A stretch of DNA of 64,000 bases from CBHTSZ01 sp966095765 (GCA_966095765.1 CBHTSZ010000001.1:164716-228715); one strand, 5' to 3'; positions 48,989 to 58,741 are shown, numbered from the stretch's first letter. Translations and numbers: made by a program. The notes: generated from the sequence alone by a model not told the origin.

Positions 48989-50395
48989 ATGAAAACCTTT
49001 TTCTTTTATGACCTTGAGACGAGCGGCCTAAGCCCCCGTTTCGCTCGGGTTATGCAGTTTGCCGGTATCCGTACTGATATGGATCTCAATCAGATCGGTG
49101 AGCCGATCAACATCATGGTGAAGCTCTCAGATGACATCTTGCCTGATCCCGGTGCTGTTATGGTGACTGGCATCACGCCGCAGCAGACACTTGCCGATGG
49201 CTATACCGAGCCAGAGTTTTGCAGGCTCCTCATGGATGAGGTCTTTACGGCCGATACGATTACCGTTGGTTTCAACAGTGTCCGTTTTGACGATGAATTT
49301 ATCCGTCACACGTTTTGGCGCAACTTCTATGACCCGTATGAGTGGGCATGGTCGGAAGGTCGGAGCCGTTGGGATATGCTCGATGTCGTACGTATGACGC
49401 GTGCACTGCGTCCGGATGGGATCAAATGGCCGGTGGATGAGAACGGTAAGGCCGTAAACAAACTAGAGCTTATTAGTAAAGAGAATGGTCTCGACCACGA
49501 AAAAGCGCATGATGCACTCAGTGATGTAGAGGCGCTTATTGGCGTTGCAAAGCTTATCAAGAGCAAACAAGGAAAACTGTTTGATTACTTGCTCGCGATG
49601 CGCGATAAAAAAGAAGTTGCCAAGCTTGTTAATCTCGAAAATCCGCAGCCGTTCGTTTATGCCTCGGGCCGATACGACGCGCAGTTCGAAAAGACGACTG
49701 CGGCATTTCCTATCGCACCCGGAACAAAACCCGGAGCTGTACTTGTCTACGACTTACGCTACGATCCAACGCCATTTCTCAAAGCTTCGCCAGCAGCGCT
49801 CGCAAGTATCATCTTTGCAGATCGGGAGACTCGCCAGCGAGACGACTACCAACGTCTACCTGTTAAAGAACTCAGCTACAATAAGTGCCCAGCCGTCGCC
49901 CCCATGGGCGTGTTAAATCCAGAATCCCAAGAACGCCTTGAGCTCAACCCTGAGGTACTGCAAAAACATATCGGTATACTTGCGGCTAATCCTGGGTTTG
50001 CCGGTGCAATACGCGAAGCGTTTGAGATGCGTGAACCGTTCGAGCCGAGCACTGATGTCGAAGCCCAGCTTTATGATGGCTTTATCAACGACAAAGACAA
50101 GGGACGTATGTCGGCAGTACGGGCTGCGACTGCAGATGAACTCGCTGATTTTCATCCGAGTTTTGCAGACGAGCGTCTCACGGAGCTACTATTTCGCTAC
50201 AAAGCCCGTTCGTTTCCGACCAGCCTGAGCGAAGAGGAGATGGTCCGTTGGGAGGCTTATCGTGCTAACAAGCTCAAGACGCAGCTTCCCGCTTATCTCG
50301 AACAGCTCAAAAAGCTCGCCGGCTATAGCCGGGATACGTACCTGCTCGAAGAGCTCCAGCTGTGGGCCGAGAGTATTATGCCTGCCGATATCTAA
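48989..50395 (+). CDS. sbcB: Exodeoxyribonuclease I
   Basis: 468 residues, close to the 475 of E. coli ExoI. DEDDh exonuclease: FFFYDLETSGLSPRFARVMQFAGIRTD holds the first Asp/Glu, FNSVRFDDEFIRHTF the second Asp, and HEKAHDALSDVEA the His/Asp pair; the SH3-like and helical domains follow. Digests single-stranded DNA 3' to 5'. TGCTATACT ends nine bases before the ATG. Its stop overlaps the convergent membrane-protein gene by four bases. Confidence 0.93.
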   Translation: MKTFFFYDLETSGLSPRFARVMQFAGIRTDMDLNQIGEPINIMVKLSDDILPDPGAVMVTGITPQQTLADGYTEPEFCRLLMDEVFTADTITVGFNSVRFDDEFIRHTFWRNFYDPYEWAWSEGRSRWDMLDVVRMTRALRPDGIKWPVDENGKAVNKLELISKENGLDHEKAHDALSDVEALIGVAKLIKSKQGKLFDYLLAMRDKKEVAKLVNLENPQPFVYASGRYDAQFEKTTAAFPIAPGTKPGAVLVYDLRYDPTPFLKASPAALASIIFADRETRQRDDYQRLPVKELSYNKCPAVAPMGVLNPESQERLELNPEVLQKHIGILAANPGFAGAIREAFEMREPFEPSTDVEAQLYDGFINDKDKGRMSAVRAATADELADFHPSFADERLTELLFRYKARSFPTSLSEEEMVRWEAYRANKLKTQLPAYLEQLKKLAGYSRDTYLLEELQLWAESIMPADI

Positions 50396-50727
50396 GCAGT
50401 TGCGCGTGCTCGCCGTTTTGTGGCCGTCGTTTTCTTTGCGCGGGAAGTCCGCGTTTTTTTCGACTTTGCAGCCGTTGCTTTAACGGGCTTAGGAGTAGGG
50501 GTAGGTTCACCGATAAAAAAGGCTTCGCCATGCAACCAGTAGACAGCTACGGCGATGAGTGCAGGGTACACGAGTAAGATTGCCCACGCTGGAATCACGA
50601 TGTCAGTTCCAGGAACGATACCAAGGACGAGGAAGGCAAGCAGTGAAGCAGGGAGAGAGGTGAGCGTGCACACGAGGAACAGGAGTATACCAAAACCTGC
50701 CCCAACAAACACACGCTGCTTATCCAT
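50392..50727 (-). CDS. Small membrane protein with histone-like basic tail
   Basis: 111 residues. Two to three hydrophobic segments (about 5-30 and 38-65), then a C-terminal cytoplasmic tail rich in Lys, Ala, Thr and Arg (PKPVKATAAKSKKTRTSRAK and on to the end) like eukaryotic H1 or bacterial HC1/AlgP tails. The tail could hold DNA or RNA at the membrane. The start at 50727 is chosen over 50763 since only the shorter form starts with a normal membrane N-terminus. Unknown family. Confidence 0.7.
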   Translation of the reverse strand: MDKQRVFVGAGFGILLFLVCTLTSLPASLLAFLVLGIVPGTDIVIPAWAILLVYPALIAVAVYWLHGEAFFIGEPTPTPKPVKATAAKSKKTRTSRAKKTTATKRRARATA

Positions 50728-50763
50728 ATTCTTATTAATATCACAAAAATGCGTATAAAGCAA

Positions 50764-51090
50764 CTAAAGTATATGGGTGTAAAAAACGTAAGCGCAAAGC
50801 AGTGCAATAGTGGCGCACACAAACACTATCGTTACGCCCATGTATCGATGATTCAGAAAGAGCTGTAGGGCTTGTTTGAGGATGTTAAGCACCCAGTCGC
50901 GAAAGCGCTCAGCCCAGACGAATTCACTAGCGAGCACTGCAATACCGAGGAGGAAGAGCACCATCCCGCCCGGACCAGGCAGCCAACCAATGAGGCCTGC
51001 GGACACGATGAGTAGAGCACCAAGAATGAGGGTGAGGACTCGACGTGGTTTGTCAGGCAGCTTACGCCAGCCGTTTTTCATGCCCTGCAT
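50764..51090 (-). CDS. PGPGW-type small membrane protein
   Basis: 108 residues. KPRRVLTLILGALLIVSAG, then the signature GWLPGPGGMVLFLLGIAVLA and SEFVWAERFRDWVLN, and a last membrane segment near the C-terminus. This is the PGPGW transmembrane family of unknown function. TATACT ends seven bases before the ATG at 51090. It lies 36 bases upstream of the previous small membrane gene on the same strand; the two may be one unit. Confidence 0.82.
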   Translation of the reverse strand: MQGMKNGWRKLPDKPRRVLTLILGALLIVSAGLIGWLPGPGGMVLFLLGIAVLASEFVWAERFRDWVLNILKQALQLFLNHRYMGVTIVFVCATIALLCAYVFYTHIL

Positions 51091-51184
51091 ACTGATTAGT
51101 ATAGCGTGAATCACCTAGCGCGTGGAGCCGTGATATACACCGGAAGTGACACAGAGGTGCAAAAGCGCGTATAATATATGGGTT

Positions 51185-53995
51185 ATGTCTGAGGTTATCC
51201 GAGTTACCGGTGCGAGAGAGCACAATCTGAAAGATATCAGTGTCGAGATTCCGCGCGACAAGTTGGTCGTGATTACCGGGCTCAGTGGTTCGGGTAAATC
51301 ATCGCTTGCCTTTGATACTATCTATGCCGAAGGTCAGCGCCGCTACGTTGAGAGCCTCAGTAGTTACGCCCGTCAATTCCTTGGTCTCATGGAAAAGCCC
51401 GACGTTGATCAGATCGATGGGCTCAGCCCAGCAATCTCAATCGATCAAAAATCAACCAGCCGCAATCCTCGCTCCACCGTTGCAACCGTTACTGAGATCT
51501 ATGACTATCTCCGTCTCTTTTTTGCACGTGTTGGGGTGCCACACTGTCCGATAGACGGCAATCCCGTGACTCGTCGCACCCCACAGGCCATCGTCGATGA
51601 GATTATGAAACTCGGTGACGGTAAGCGTCTCATGCTGATGGCGCCGATCGTTATCGACAAAAAGGGTGAGTTTGCGCATGTTCCGGAGCAATATACGCGC
51701 CTCGGATTTGCACGTGTTCGCGTTGATGGTGTTATCTATGCTCTCGATGAATTCCCTGAACTTGATAAAAAGTACAAACACTCAATCGATATCGTCGTTG
51801 ACCGTGTGGTGCTTGATGAAGAAAGCCGCGGCCGTATCGCGCAGTCAGTTGAGCAGGCACTTGATATTGCCGGTGGCACGATCACCGTTTTTGATGCAGA
51901 TAGCGAAGAGAGCCATCTCTACTCGCAGCGTTATGCATGTATTGACCATCCGGATATCGTTATCCCAGAGCTTGAACCGCGGCTCTTTAGCTTTAACTCA
52001 CCGTTTGGTGCTTGCCCGGTATGTACGGGTCTCGGTAACCGCCTCGAGGTTGATCCTGATCTCGTCTTTAACCCAAACCTCACGATTGCTGAAGGTGCGA
52101 TCCGACCATATAACCGAGTAAACTCTGATGCATGGTATATGAAAAAACTCGCTGCGGTCGGTGACGCCCATGGATTCTCGGTCCATACTCGTGTCGGCGA
52201 CCTCTCAGAAGAAGACCTCGAAAAAATCCTCTACGGCACCGGTAGCCAAAAGTATCACGTCAAACTAAATGTCGGGCGTTATTTCGATACCACTTACGAA
52301 GGTGTGGTTCCAAACCTTGAGCGACGTCACAAAGAAACGGATAGCGAGTTCATGCGTCGTGATATCGAGCGGTTTATGCGTGAACGCAACTGTCACGCCT
52401 GTAAAGGTAAGCGGCTCAAACCTGAGGTTTTGGCTGTTACGGTTCACGGTCTCAACATCATGGATATTTGCGACCTTAGTGTTAGTGATGCCCTTGACTT
52501 GTTCGAGAAGACACTCAAACTCGACGAGCGTGAAAAACAGATTGCAACGCAGATCTTCAAGGAGATCACCTCACGGCTCGGTTTCATGGCAGATGTTGGT
52601 TTGACATACCTTGAACTTGGCCGTGCCGCAAATACGCTTTCGGGCGGTGAAGCGCAGCGCATTCGTCTCGCAACGCAGATCGGTTCGGGGCTCCAGGGTG
52701 TACTCTATGTCCTCGATGAACCATCGATCGGTCTTCACCAGCGCGATAACGACCGACTCATCGCAACACTCAAGCACCTGCGCGATCTCGGTAATACCGT
52801 GCTGGTTGTCGAGCATGATGAAGATACGATCCGTGAGGCAGACTACCTCCTCGATATCGGCCCCGGTGCTGGTGTGCACGGTGGCCAAGTGTGCGCGGTG
52901 GGTACACCCGCCGAAGTTGCTAAGAACGAAAATAGTATCACAGGACAGTACTTGAGCGGCAAGCTTGCGATTGAAGTCCCCAAAAAACGCCGTAAGGGCA
53001 ATGGTAAGGTTCTTGGCATCAAAAATGCGCGCGAGCATAACCTGAAAAATGTTGATGTTGATATCCCGCTTGGACTTATGACTGTCGTGAGTGGGGTAAG
53101 TGGTTCAGGCAAATCCACGCTTATCAATGACATCCTCGCGAAAGAACTTGCTGCCCGATTACACCGTGCTCACGAGGTTGCAGGTAGCCACGACGATATT
53201 CAAGGTATTGACCAGCTCGATAAAGTAATTGTCATCGATCAGAGCCCGATCGGTCGAACGCCACGCTCAAACCCGGCAACCTACACCGGTGTCTTTACGC
53301 CGATTCGTGAATTGTTCGCGAGTACCCCAGAGGCCGAAATCCGTGGCTACAAAGCCGGCCGCTTTAGTTTCAACGTTCGTGGTGGTCGCTGTGAGAACTG
53401 TCAGGGTGATGGCGTTATCAAGATCGAGATGCACTTCTTGCCAGACGTTTACGTTGAGTGTGAAGTTTGTAAGGGTAGGCGCTACAACCGCGAAGCGCTC
53501 GAGATTACCTATAAGGGCAAGACTATTTCCGATGTGCTTGACATGACAGTTGAGCAAGCGGCTGAATTTTTTGAGAACATCCCGAGTATCGCGAAGAAGA
53601 TGGATACACTCGTCGAAGTTGGACTGGGCTACATCAAGCTCGGCCAACCGGCGACAACATTTTCTGGTGGTGAGGCGCAGCGTATCAAACTTGCTACCGA
53701 ACTGTCACGTCGTGCAACCGGAAAGACGCTCTACATTCTTGATGAACCAACGACCGGTCTTCACAGTGCAGACGTCAAAAAGCTCCTCCATGTCCTCCAG
53801 GCGCTTGTCGAAACCGGTAACAGTATGGTGATCATCGAACACAACCTCGATGTTATCAAGTCAGCCGACCATATTATCGACATGGGTCCTGAGGGTGGCT
53901 CGGGCGGTGGCCGGGTTATCGCCGAGGGTACACCTGAGGAAGTCGTGAAAGTCAAAGAGAGTGCAACGGGCACCTACCTGAAGCACTTACTCTAA
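51185..53995 (+). CDS. uvrA: UvrABC excinuclease subunit A
   Basis: 936 residues, full length. Two ABC modules: Walker A GLSGSGKSSLAFDT and GVSGSGKSTLINDI; signatures LSGGEAQRIRLATQIG and FSGGEAQRIKLATEL; Walker B VLDEPSIGLH and ILDEPTTGLH. Zinc modules at CHACKGKRLKPE and CENCQGDG...CEVCKGRRY; the first finger has lost its usual second CxxC pair (PHCPIDG). Damage recognition in nucleotide excision repair; uvrB and uvrC are outside the window. TATAAT ends nine bases before the ATG at 51185. Confidence 0.96.
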   Translation: MSEVIRVTGAREHNLKDISVEIPRDKLVVITGLSGSGKSSLAFDTIYAEGQRRYVESLSSYARQFLGLMEKPDVDQIDGLSPAISIDQKSTSRNPRSTVATVTEIYDYLRLFFARVGVPHCPIDGNPVTRRTPQAIVDEIMKLGDGKRLMLMAPIVIDKKGEFAHVPEQYTRLGFARVRVDGVIYALDEFPELDKKYKHSIDIVVDRVVLDEESRGRIAQSVEQALDIAGGTITVFDADSEESHLYSQRYACIDHPDIVIPELEPRLFSFNSPFGACPVCTGLGNRLEVDPDLVFNPNLTIAEGAIRPYNRVNSDAWYMKKLAAVGDAHGFSVHTRVGDLSEEDLEKILYGTGSQKYHVKLNVGRYFDTTYEGVVPNLERRHKETDSEFMRRDIERFMRERNCHACKGKRLKPEVLAVTVHGLNIMDICDLSVSDALDLFEKTLKLDEREKQIATQIFKEITSRLGFMADVGLTYLELGRAANTLSGGEAQRIRLATQIGSGLQGVLYVLDEPSIGLHQRDNDRLIATLKHLRDLGNTVLVVEHDEDTIREADYLLDIGPGAGVHGGQVCAVGTPAEVAKNENSITGQYLSGKLAIEVPKKRRKGNGKVLGIKNAREHNLKNVDVDIPLGLMTVVSGVSGSGKSTLINDILAKELAARLHRAHEVAGSHDDIQGIDQLDKVIVIDQSPIGRTPRSNPATYTGVFTPIRELFASTPEAEIRGYKAGRFSFNVRGGRCENCQGDGVIKIEMHFLPDVYVECEVCKGRRYNREALEITYKGKTISDVLDMTVEQAAEFFENIPSIAKKMDTLVEVGLGYIKLGQPATTFSGGEAQRIKLATELSRRATGKTLYILDEPTTGLHSADVKKLLHVLQALVETGNSMVIIEHNLDVIKSADHIIDMGPEGGSGGGRVIAEGTPEEVVKVKESATGTYLKHLL

Positions 53996-54000
53996 ACGAA

Positions 54001-54651
54001 TTATTTCTTACGACGCAGTTTTGCCGGAGCAGTTCGGATATGATGCTTGATGCGTGCGCGGTGTTCTGGCTCTTTAAGGATATGGATGACGCCCGGCAGT
54101 AGCGACAGGGCGATGATGATAAGCGCGGCAACTTCGATGTTGATACCCATGGCACGGATGTATGAGCCTGCGAAATATCCAAGGTAGGTGAAGCCACCGA
54201 TCCAGAGGGCGGCACCGATTACGTTAAAAAGCAGGAACTTTTGGTAATTCATGCTGCTGATGCCGGCGACGATTGGCGTGAAGGTGCGAATGATCGGGAC
54301 GAACATGGCGAGAATGATTGTCTTTGAGCCGTGCTTCTCGTAAAAAGCCTCGGCTTGCTGGAGATATTCCTGGCGGAAGAATCGGCTGTCTTCTCTGCGG
54401 AACAGACGCTTGCCGACTCGGTGACCAAATAGGTAGCCGGTGCTATTGCCGGCAATCGATGCGATAAAGAGTAGTAGAACAAACAAGTGGATATTGATAT
54501 CGAAGATGTTTTGTTGCACTAAGAATCCGGCCGTAAAGAGCAGGCTGTCACCTGGCAGGAAAAAGCCCACCATTAGCCCGGTCTCGGCAAAAATAACGGC
54601 GGCAACTGCATAGGGACCAAAGTGGGTGATGAACTCGAGAAGTGCTTCCAT
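54001..54651 (-). CDS. DedA-family membrane protein
   Basis: 216 residues, about five membrane segments. Family motifs: FAETGLMVGFFLPGDSLLFTAGFL (E...PGD), GNSTGYLFGHRVGKRLF, the re-entrant region KHGSKTIILAMFVPIIRTFTPIVAG (with the conserved R), and ALWIGGFTYLGYF. DedA proteins move undecaprenyl phosphate or other lipids across the membrane. TACACT ends seven bases before the ATG, again leaderless. The basic C-terminal tail (RARIKHHIRTAPAKLRRKK) is in the cytoplasm. Confidence 0.9.
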   Translation of the reverse strand: MEALLEFITHFGPYAVAAVIFAETGLMVGFFLPGDSLLFTAGFLVQQNIFDINIHLFVLLLFIASIAGNSTGYLFGHRVGKRLFRREDSRFFRQEYLQQAEAFYEKHGSKTIILAMFVPIIRTFTPIVAGISSMNYQKFLLFNVIGAALWIGGFTYLGYFAGSYIRAMGINIEVAALIIIALSLLPGVIHILKEPEHRARIKHHIRTAPAKLRRKK

Positions 54652-54740
54652 TACCTCTAGTGTAACACGTCGTTACCCCTGTCCGTGGTATAATAAAAGA
54701 GCAATACTAAGGCTCCGGAAAAGTATCCGAAAGGAGAGAT

Positions 54741-55511
54741 ATGGGAGACAAAGTAACACTTAAAGTAGATGAGCGTAACGTTCATGGCAAAAAGGTTGCC
54801 CAGTTACGACGAGAAGGTATCGTACCGGCAGTGGTGTACGGGCCAGGGATTGAGCCAATCAGCGTTCAGGTTGCGAACAACCTGCTTGCAAAGGCCTACG
54901 CCCAAGCAGGCAAGCACGCGCCAGTTCACTTGACCATCGGGTCAAAGAAAAAGATCGCTATGATCAAGGATATCGACCATGATCCGATCAAGCGAACTAT
55001 CAAACACGTTTCATTCCACGCCGTAAAGGCGAGTGACCCTGTGGTTGCGGAGGTGCCGATCCATCTCGTGGGCGAAGGTGAGTCTGAGGCAGAAAAAGCC
55101 GGACTCATCGTTCTGCAAGCACTCGACAAGATCGAAGTGAAGGCGCTTCCGATGGACCTGCCTGATGCAGTCGAAATCTCGATCGTGGATCTTCGTGAAC
55201 CAGGCGAAAAGGTAACCCTGGCTGATGCAAAGCTTGCAGACGGTGTTGAGTTCGTCGAGCACGATGACGGGCACCATGAAAATACTGACGAAGAAAAGCC
55301 AAGCATTACCGACCTGATGGTTGCAAGCGTTTGGGAACCGGCCGCCCTCCAGGCAGCCAACGAATCAACCGGTGGTGATGCCGAAGACGAAGCGTCGGTC
55401 GATTCTGAGCATGGTGAAGACACCGACCAAGAGTCTCAGGCCGAAGAGTCCCGTCCGGGTGGTAAAGGTCAAGACGAACCAAAGCAGAGTAACGTCGACG
55501 CCAAGAGCTAG
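54741..55511 (+). CDS. rplY: Ribosomal protein bL25, CTC type
   Basis: 256 residues. The N-terminal L25 domain binds 5S rRNA (RREGIVPAVVYGPGIEPISVQV), followed by the TL5/CTC beta domain (about 95-185) and an extended, very acidic tail (about 195-256) rich in Glu, Asp and Ser that ordinary CTC proteins lack or keep shorter. GAAAGGAGAGAT precedes the ATG, a real Shine-Dalgarno site in a 40-base leader behind TATAAT (54689-54694), as for a highly expressed gene. Confidence 0.93.
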   Translation: MGDKVTLKVDERNVHGKKVAQLRREGIVPAVVYGPGIEPISVQVANNLLAKAYAQAGKHAPVHLTIGSKKKIAMIKDIDHDPIKRTIKHVSFHAVKASDPVVAEVPIHLVGEGESEAEKAGLIVLQALDKIEVKALPMDLPDAVEISIVDLREPGEKVTLADAKLADGVEFVEHDDGHHENTDEEKPSITDLMVASVWEPAALQAANESTGGDAEDEASVDSEHGEDTDQESQAEESRPGGKGQDEPKQSNVDAKS

Positions 55512-55525
55512 TAGGTCTCACAGAC

Positions 55526-55555
55526 AAAAAGAGCGCCACCTGGGCGCTCTTTTTT
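55526..55555. terminator. Bidirectional terminator between rplY and the ABC exporter
   Basis: AAAAAGAGCGCC pairs with GGCGCTCTTTTT around ACCTG. It serves both convergent genes. Confidence 0.9.
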
Positions 55556-57320
55556 ACTCCTCGATAAATCCGCCACTTTGGTGGGACCAGAGGCGTGCGT
55601 AGATTCCTTTTCGCTGCAGTAACTCAGCGTGAGGACCGTCCTCAACTACCCTACCCTGATCCAGGACGATAATCCGATCGAGTTTGGCGATGGTACTGAG
55701 GCGGTGTGCAATCACGATACTGGTGCGGTTCCTCATGAGCTCATCAAGACCTGCTTGGATGAGTTTTTCGCTCTCACTGTCGAGCGCTGACGTGGCTTCA
55801 TCGAGAATGAGGATTGGCGCATCTTTGAGGATCGCCCGAGCGATGGCGATACGCTGCCGTTGCCCGCCGCTTAGCTTAATGCCGCGCTCGCCGACAATCG
55901 TATTCATCCCCTGGGGCAGCTTGCTGATGAACTCCATTGCATGGGCCTGTTTGGCGGCAAATTCAATATCTTTTTTACCAGCCGACCATCGTGCATAGGC
56001 AATATTTTCACCAAGCGTTCTGTGGAAGAGGAGGGGTTCTTGCTGTACATAGGCGATTGCATCGCGGAGGCTTTGCTGTGTTACGTCTCGAATATCTTGG
56101 CCGTCGATTTGGATAGAACCGGAAGTGACATCATCAAATCGAAGGAGTAGTTTTGTGAGGGTCGTTTTACCCGCTCCTGAATAGCCGACGACGCCGACTC
56201 GTTGACCGGGTTTGATGTCGAGCGTAAGATCAGAAACGGCAGCGGTCTGATCGTTGTCTCTGTAGTAATAGCTGACGTTCGAGAAGCGAATAGCGCCTTT
56301 TGTTGCACCAAGCTTTCGAGCCTGTGGTTTGTCAGCGATAAGCGGTTCTTCAAGCAGTGCTTCGGTGATAGGTGCCGCCGCCATAAAGATCGTGTCATAG
56401 CCGACGAGGATCGTACCGAGCTCAAAGAGCTGAGTGGCAAACCGCTGCAGATATGTCAGGGTAAAGATAGCAATTCCGAGAGGTATCGCGCCTTTATATA
56501 ACATTCCAGCAATCAGAACGATGGCCAGGATTTGTACGCCATTCATGACGAGGAGGCGCAAGGTGCCGTCGATATTAAGCATCGAAAAGTCTTTGATATA
56601 GGCACGCCTAAACGAGGCGTTCAGATTCCTGACCATATCGAGCTCTTCGGTTTCTTTTGCAAATACCGTGACGGTTTGATTATTGCTGATTGCATCGGCA
56701 ATAAGCCCGTGAGTCTCACCCCGGAGTTTTTTGCGCTTTGCACGGTAGGGTTCCCGAATCCGTTTGCTGATGCGGACTTGTACGAGTATGCCGGCGATGA
56801 GCGCGAGCGCAAGCAGTGCAACTATCGGCGAAGCAGTTGCGATCAGCACAAGACCAAACACTGTGTTGAGTACAAACGGGATGGTTTTCATAAATACAAG
56901 CACCTGAAGATCGATATGGCTATCAACGAAATCAACAAGCCTGCTCGTCAGAGCACCGACTTTTTGATTCGCAAAGTAACCAGCATCTTTCTGGAAGAGG
57001 CGAGATAACGTGCTCTCTATGAGACGGCTTCTGACAAGGCTTTCATGCCGAGCGGATGATTGGTAGCCGATAACGTTGACGATCAGGCCGACAAAAGCGG
57101 CGACTGCTGCCAAGACGATAAAGACGTGCATGTCGTGTGTATCGCGGTTAGTAAATGTTCCGATAGCCTGCGAGAGGTAATAGGGGACGATAGTGTCAAA
57201 GATGATTGCCGATAGCGGTATCCCGATAGCCATCAGCCAGAATCCTCGCTTGTCGGTACGAACCTGTTCCCAGTACAGCTTCAACGTTTCGCGTGGATAG
57301 GTGACGCGATCTCTTTTCAT
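55554..57320 (-). CDS. ABC exporter, fused permease and ATPase
   Basis: 588 residues. Six membrane segments in a type IV exporter fold (about 25-320), then the nucleotide-binding domain: Walker A GYSGAGKTTLTKLL, Q-loop YVQQEPLLF, signature LSGGQRQRIAIARAIL, Walker B ILILDEATSALD, H-loop IAHRLSTIA. Works as a homodimer or with an unseen partner. Exported substrate (lipid, peptide or drug) is not deducible. It has a long leader with two hairpins (57321-57448), unusual here. Confidence 0.92.
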   Translation of the reverse strand: MKRDRVTYPRETLKLYWEQVRTDKRGFWLMAIGIPLSAIIFDTIVPYYLSQAIGTFTNRDTHDMHVFIVLAAVAAFVGLIVNVIGYQSSARHESLVRSRLIESTLSRLFQKDAGYFANQKVGALTSRLVDFVDSHIDLQVLVFMKTIPFVLNTVFGLVLIATASPIVALLALALIAGILVQVRISKRIREPYRAKRKKLRGETHGLIADAISNNQTVTVFAKETEELDMVRNLNASFRRAYIKDFSMLNIDGTLRLLVMNGVQILAIVLIAGMLYKGAIPLGIAIFTLTYLQRFATQLFELGTILVGYDTIFMAAAPITEALLEEPLIADKPQARKLGATKGAIRFSNVSYYYRDNDQTAAVSDLTLDIKPGQRVGVVGYSGAGKTTLTKLLLRFDDVTSGSIQIDGQDIRDVTQQSLRDAIAYVQQEPLLFHRTLGENIAYARWSAGKKDIEFAAKQAHAMEFISKLPQGMNTIVGERGIKLSGGQRQRIAIARAILKDAPILILDEATSALDSESEKLIQAGLDELMRNRTSIVIAHRLSTIAKLDRIIVLDQGRVVEDGPHAELLQRKGIYARLWSHQSGGFIEE

Positions 57321-57478
57321 AAAGGACTTTTTCCTTTCTTCGTGAAGTTAGTGTTTGTGTCGCTAGCGGTTCGGCGCGTCCGAACGTGTACGAGTAGAGG
57401 AATTTGCAGTGCATCTGTGCGCAGAGGATGCAAATTCATAGTTGTTTTATTGTAGGGCAGAGAAGATAGCGTTGTAAA
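57321..57478 (-). promoter_or_regulatory. Promoter and two-hairpin leader of the ABC exporter
   Basis: On the minus strand TTTACA (57478-57473), 18 bases, TACAAT (57454-57449). The leader of about 120 bases holds an inverted repeat GAATTTGCA...TGCAAATTC (57400-57437) enclosing a smaller CTGTGCGCAG stem, then GTTCGG/CCGAAC (about 57369-57385), then AAGGA...TCCTT next to the start codon, which could occlude the AAAGGA ribosome site. This reads as a regulated leader. Confidence 0.5.
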
Positions 57479-57480
57479 GT

Positions 57481-57708
57481 TTATTTCTCAAGTGTGCGTG
57501 CGAGGCGTTGCTCAATTTCGGCGGTAACGAAACTTGCCCCTGCAAACATGGCGATTTTGGCACCAACCATAGGTGCACCCGCAACCGCTGCACCACCCGC
57601 CGCAATGAGTGCAGCGATCCCTAGTTTTCGGTTAAAGCCGATGTCCCACTTAAGACCCCGCTCAACAAACCCTTCGGTTTCTCGGCTGGTTGTCTCGCGT
57701 ACTTTCAT
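57481..57708 (-). CDS. 75-residue membrane-associated protein
   Basis: Charged N-terminus (KVRETTSRETEGFVERGLKWDIG), then a Gly/Ala-rich hydrophobic stretch of about 30 residues (LGIAALIAAGGAAVAGAPMV and on), then a charged amphipathic end (EIEQRLARTLEK). TAAAAT ends six bases before the ATG. Unknown family; probably one hairpin-like or single membrane segment. Confidence 0.7.
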   Translation of the reverse strand: MKVRETTSRETEGFVERGLKWDIGFNRKLGIAALIAAGGAAVAGAPMVGAKIAMFAGASFVTAEIEQRLARTLEK

Positions 57709-57772
57709 GAGCTCATTTTAGCATTTTTATCGATCTAGTAACAGAGGTCAAATCATGCTATACTACATGCCG

Positions 57773-58678
57773 ATGCAAAAGATCCTGCTTTACTACAAAT
57801 TCACTCCGGTCAAAGATCCGGAGGTGGTGAAGCTATGGCAAAAAACACTCTGCGACAGCCTTGACCTGCGCGGCCGTATCCTTGTCAGCCGGCACGGTCT
57901 CAATGGTACCGTTGGCGGTGAAATGGAAGACCTGAAGAAATATATCAAGGAGACGAAGAAATTTCCGGGATTCAAAGATATCGTATTCAAGTGGAGCGAC
58001 GGCTCCCGTGAAGACTTTCCACGTATGAGCGTCAAGCACCGCCGTGAACTCGTTGGCTTTAAGGCTAGTGATGATGAATATGATGTCGACGAAAATGGTG
58101 TCGTTGGCGGCGGCAAGCACCTCAAGCCTCGTCAAGTTCACGAACTGGTAGAGAAGTACGGTGATGACGTCGTGTTCTTTGATGGCCGCAATGCGCACGA
58201 GGCTAAAATCGGTAAGTTCAAAGGCGCTATCGTGCCAAACACCAACACTTCCCGTGATTTTATCGAGGAGCTCGAGAGCGATAAGTACGATGACATCAAA
58301 GACAAAAAGGTTGTGACCTACTGTACAGGCGGTATCCGCTGTGAAGTCATCAGTTCGATGATGAAAAAACGTGGCTTCAAGGATGTCTACCAGATCGATG
58401 GCGGTATCGTAAAGTACGGTGAAGCGTATGGTGATGACGGTCTTTGGGAGGGCAGTCTCCGTGTCTTTGATGACCGGATGACGGTCAATTTCTCCGACAA
58501 AGCAAAGACGATCGGCGAATGTACGCACTGCGCAGGCAAAACGAGCAACTTCGAAAACTGTGCGTTCGCCAACTGCAACGACCTCGTGCTTATTTGCGAG
58601 ACATGCAAAGAAAACCCTGAACTCCTGTTTCACACTGAGGCGTGTCGTGAACGCGCTGGTGTTGGCGCTGTAGCGTAG
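57773..58678 (+). CDS. trhO: tRNA uridine-34 hydroxylase, rhodanese fold
   Basis: 301 residues. N-terminal acylphosphatase-like domain (MQKILLYYKFTPVKDPE), rhodanese domain with the loop TYCTGGIRCEV (active Cys), and a C-terminal Cys-rich end (CTHCAGKTSNFENCAFANC...CETCKENPE) that may bind zinc. Forms 5-hydroxyuridine at the wobble base using oxygen. Upstream in-frame ATGs at 57755 and 57767 are less likely, because TATACT (57759-57764) lies inside that extension and predicts initiation at about 57771-57773. Confidence 0.92.
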   Translation: MQKILLYYKFTPVKDPEVVKLWQKTLCDSLDLRGRILVSRHGLNGTVGGEMEDLKKYIKETKKFPGFKDIVFKWSDGSREDFPRMSVKHRRELVGFKASDDEYDVDENGVVGGGKHLKPRQVHELVEKYGDDVVFFDGRNAHEAKIGKFKGAIVPNTNTSRDFIEELESDKYDDIKDKKVVTYCTGGIRCEVISSMMKKRGFKDVYQIDGGIVKYGEAYGDDGLWEGSLRVFDDRMTVNFSDKAKTIGECTHCAGKTSNFENCAFANCNDLVLICETCKENPELLFHTEACRERAGVGAVA

Positions 58679-58741
58679 TTAGGTTAGGTTTTGGTCGAGC
58701 CTCTAGGCGTATACTGGAATGTATAACACTAGGAGGTGTAT

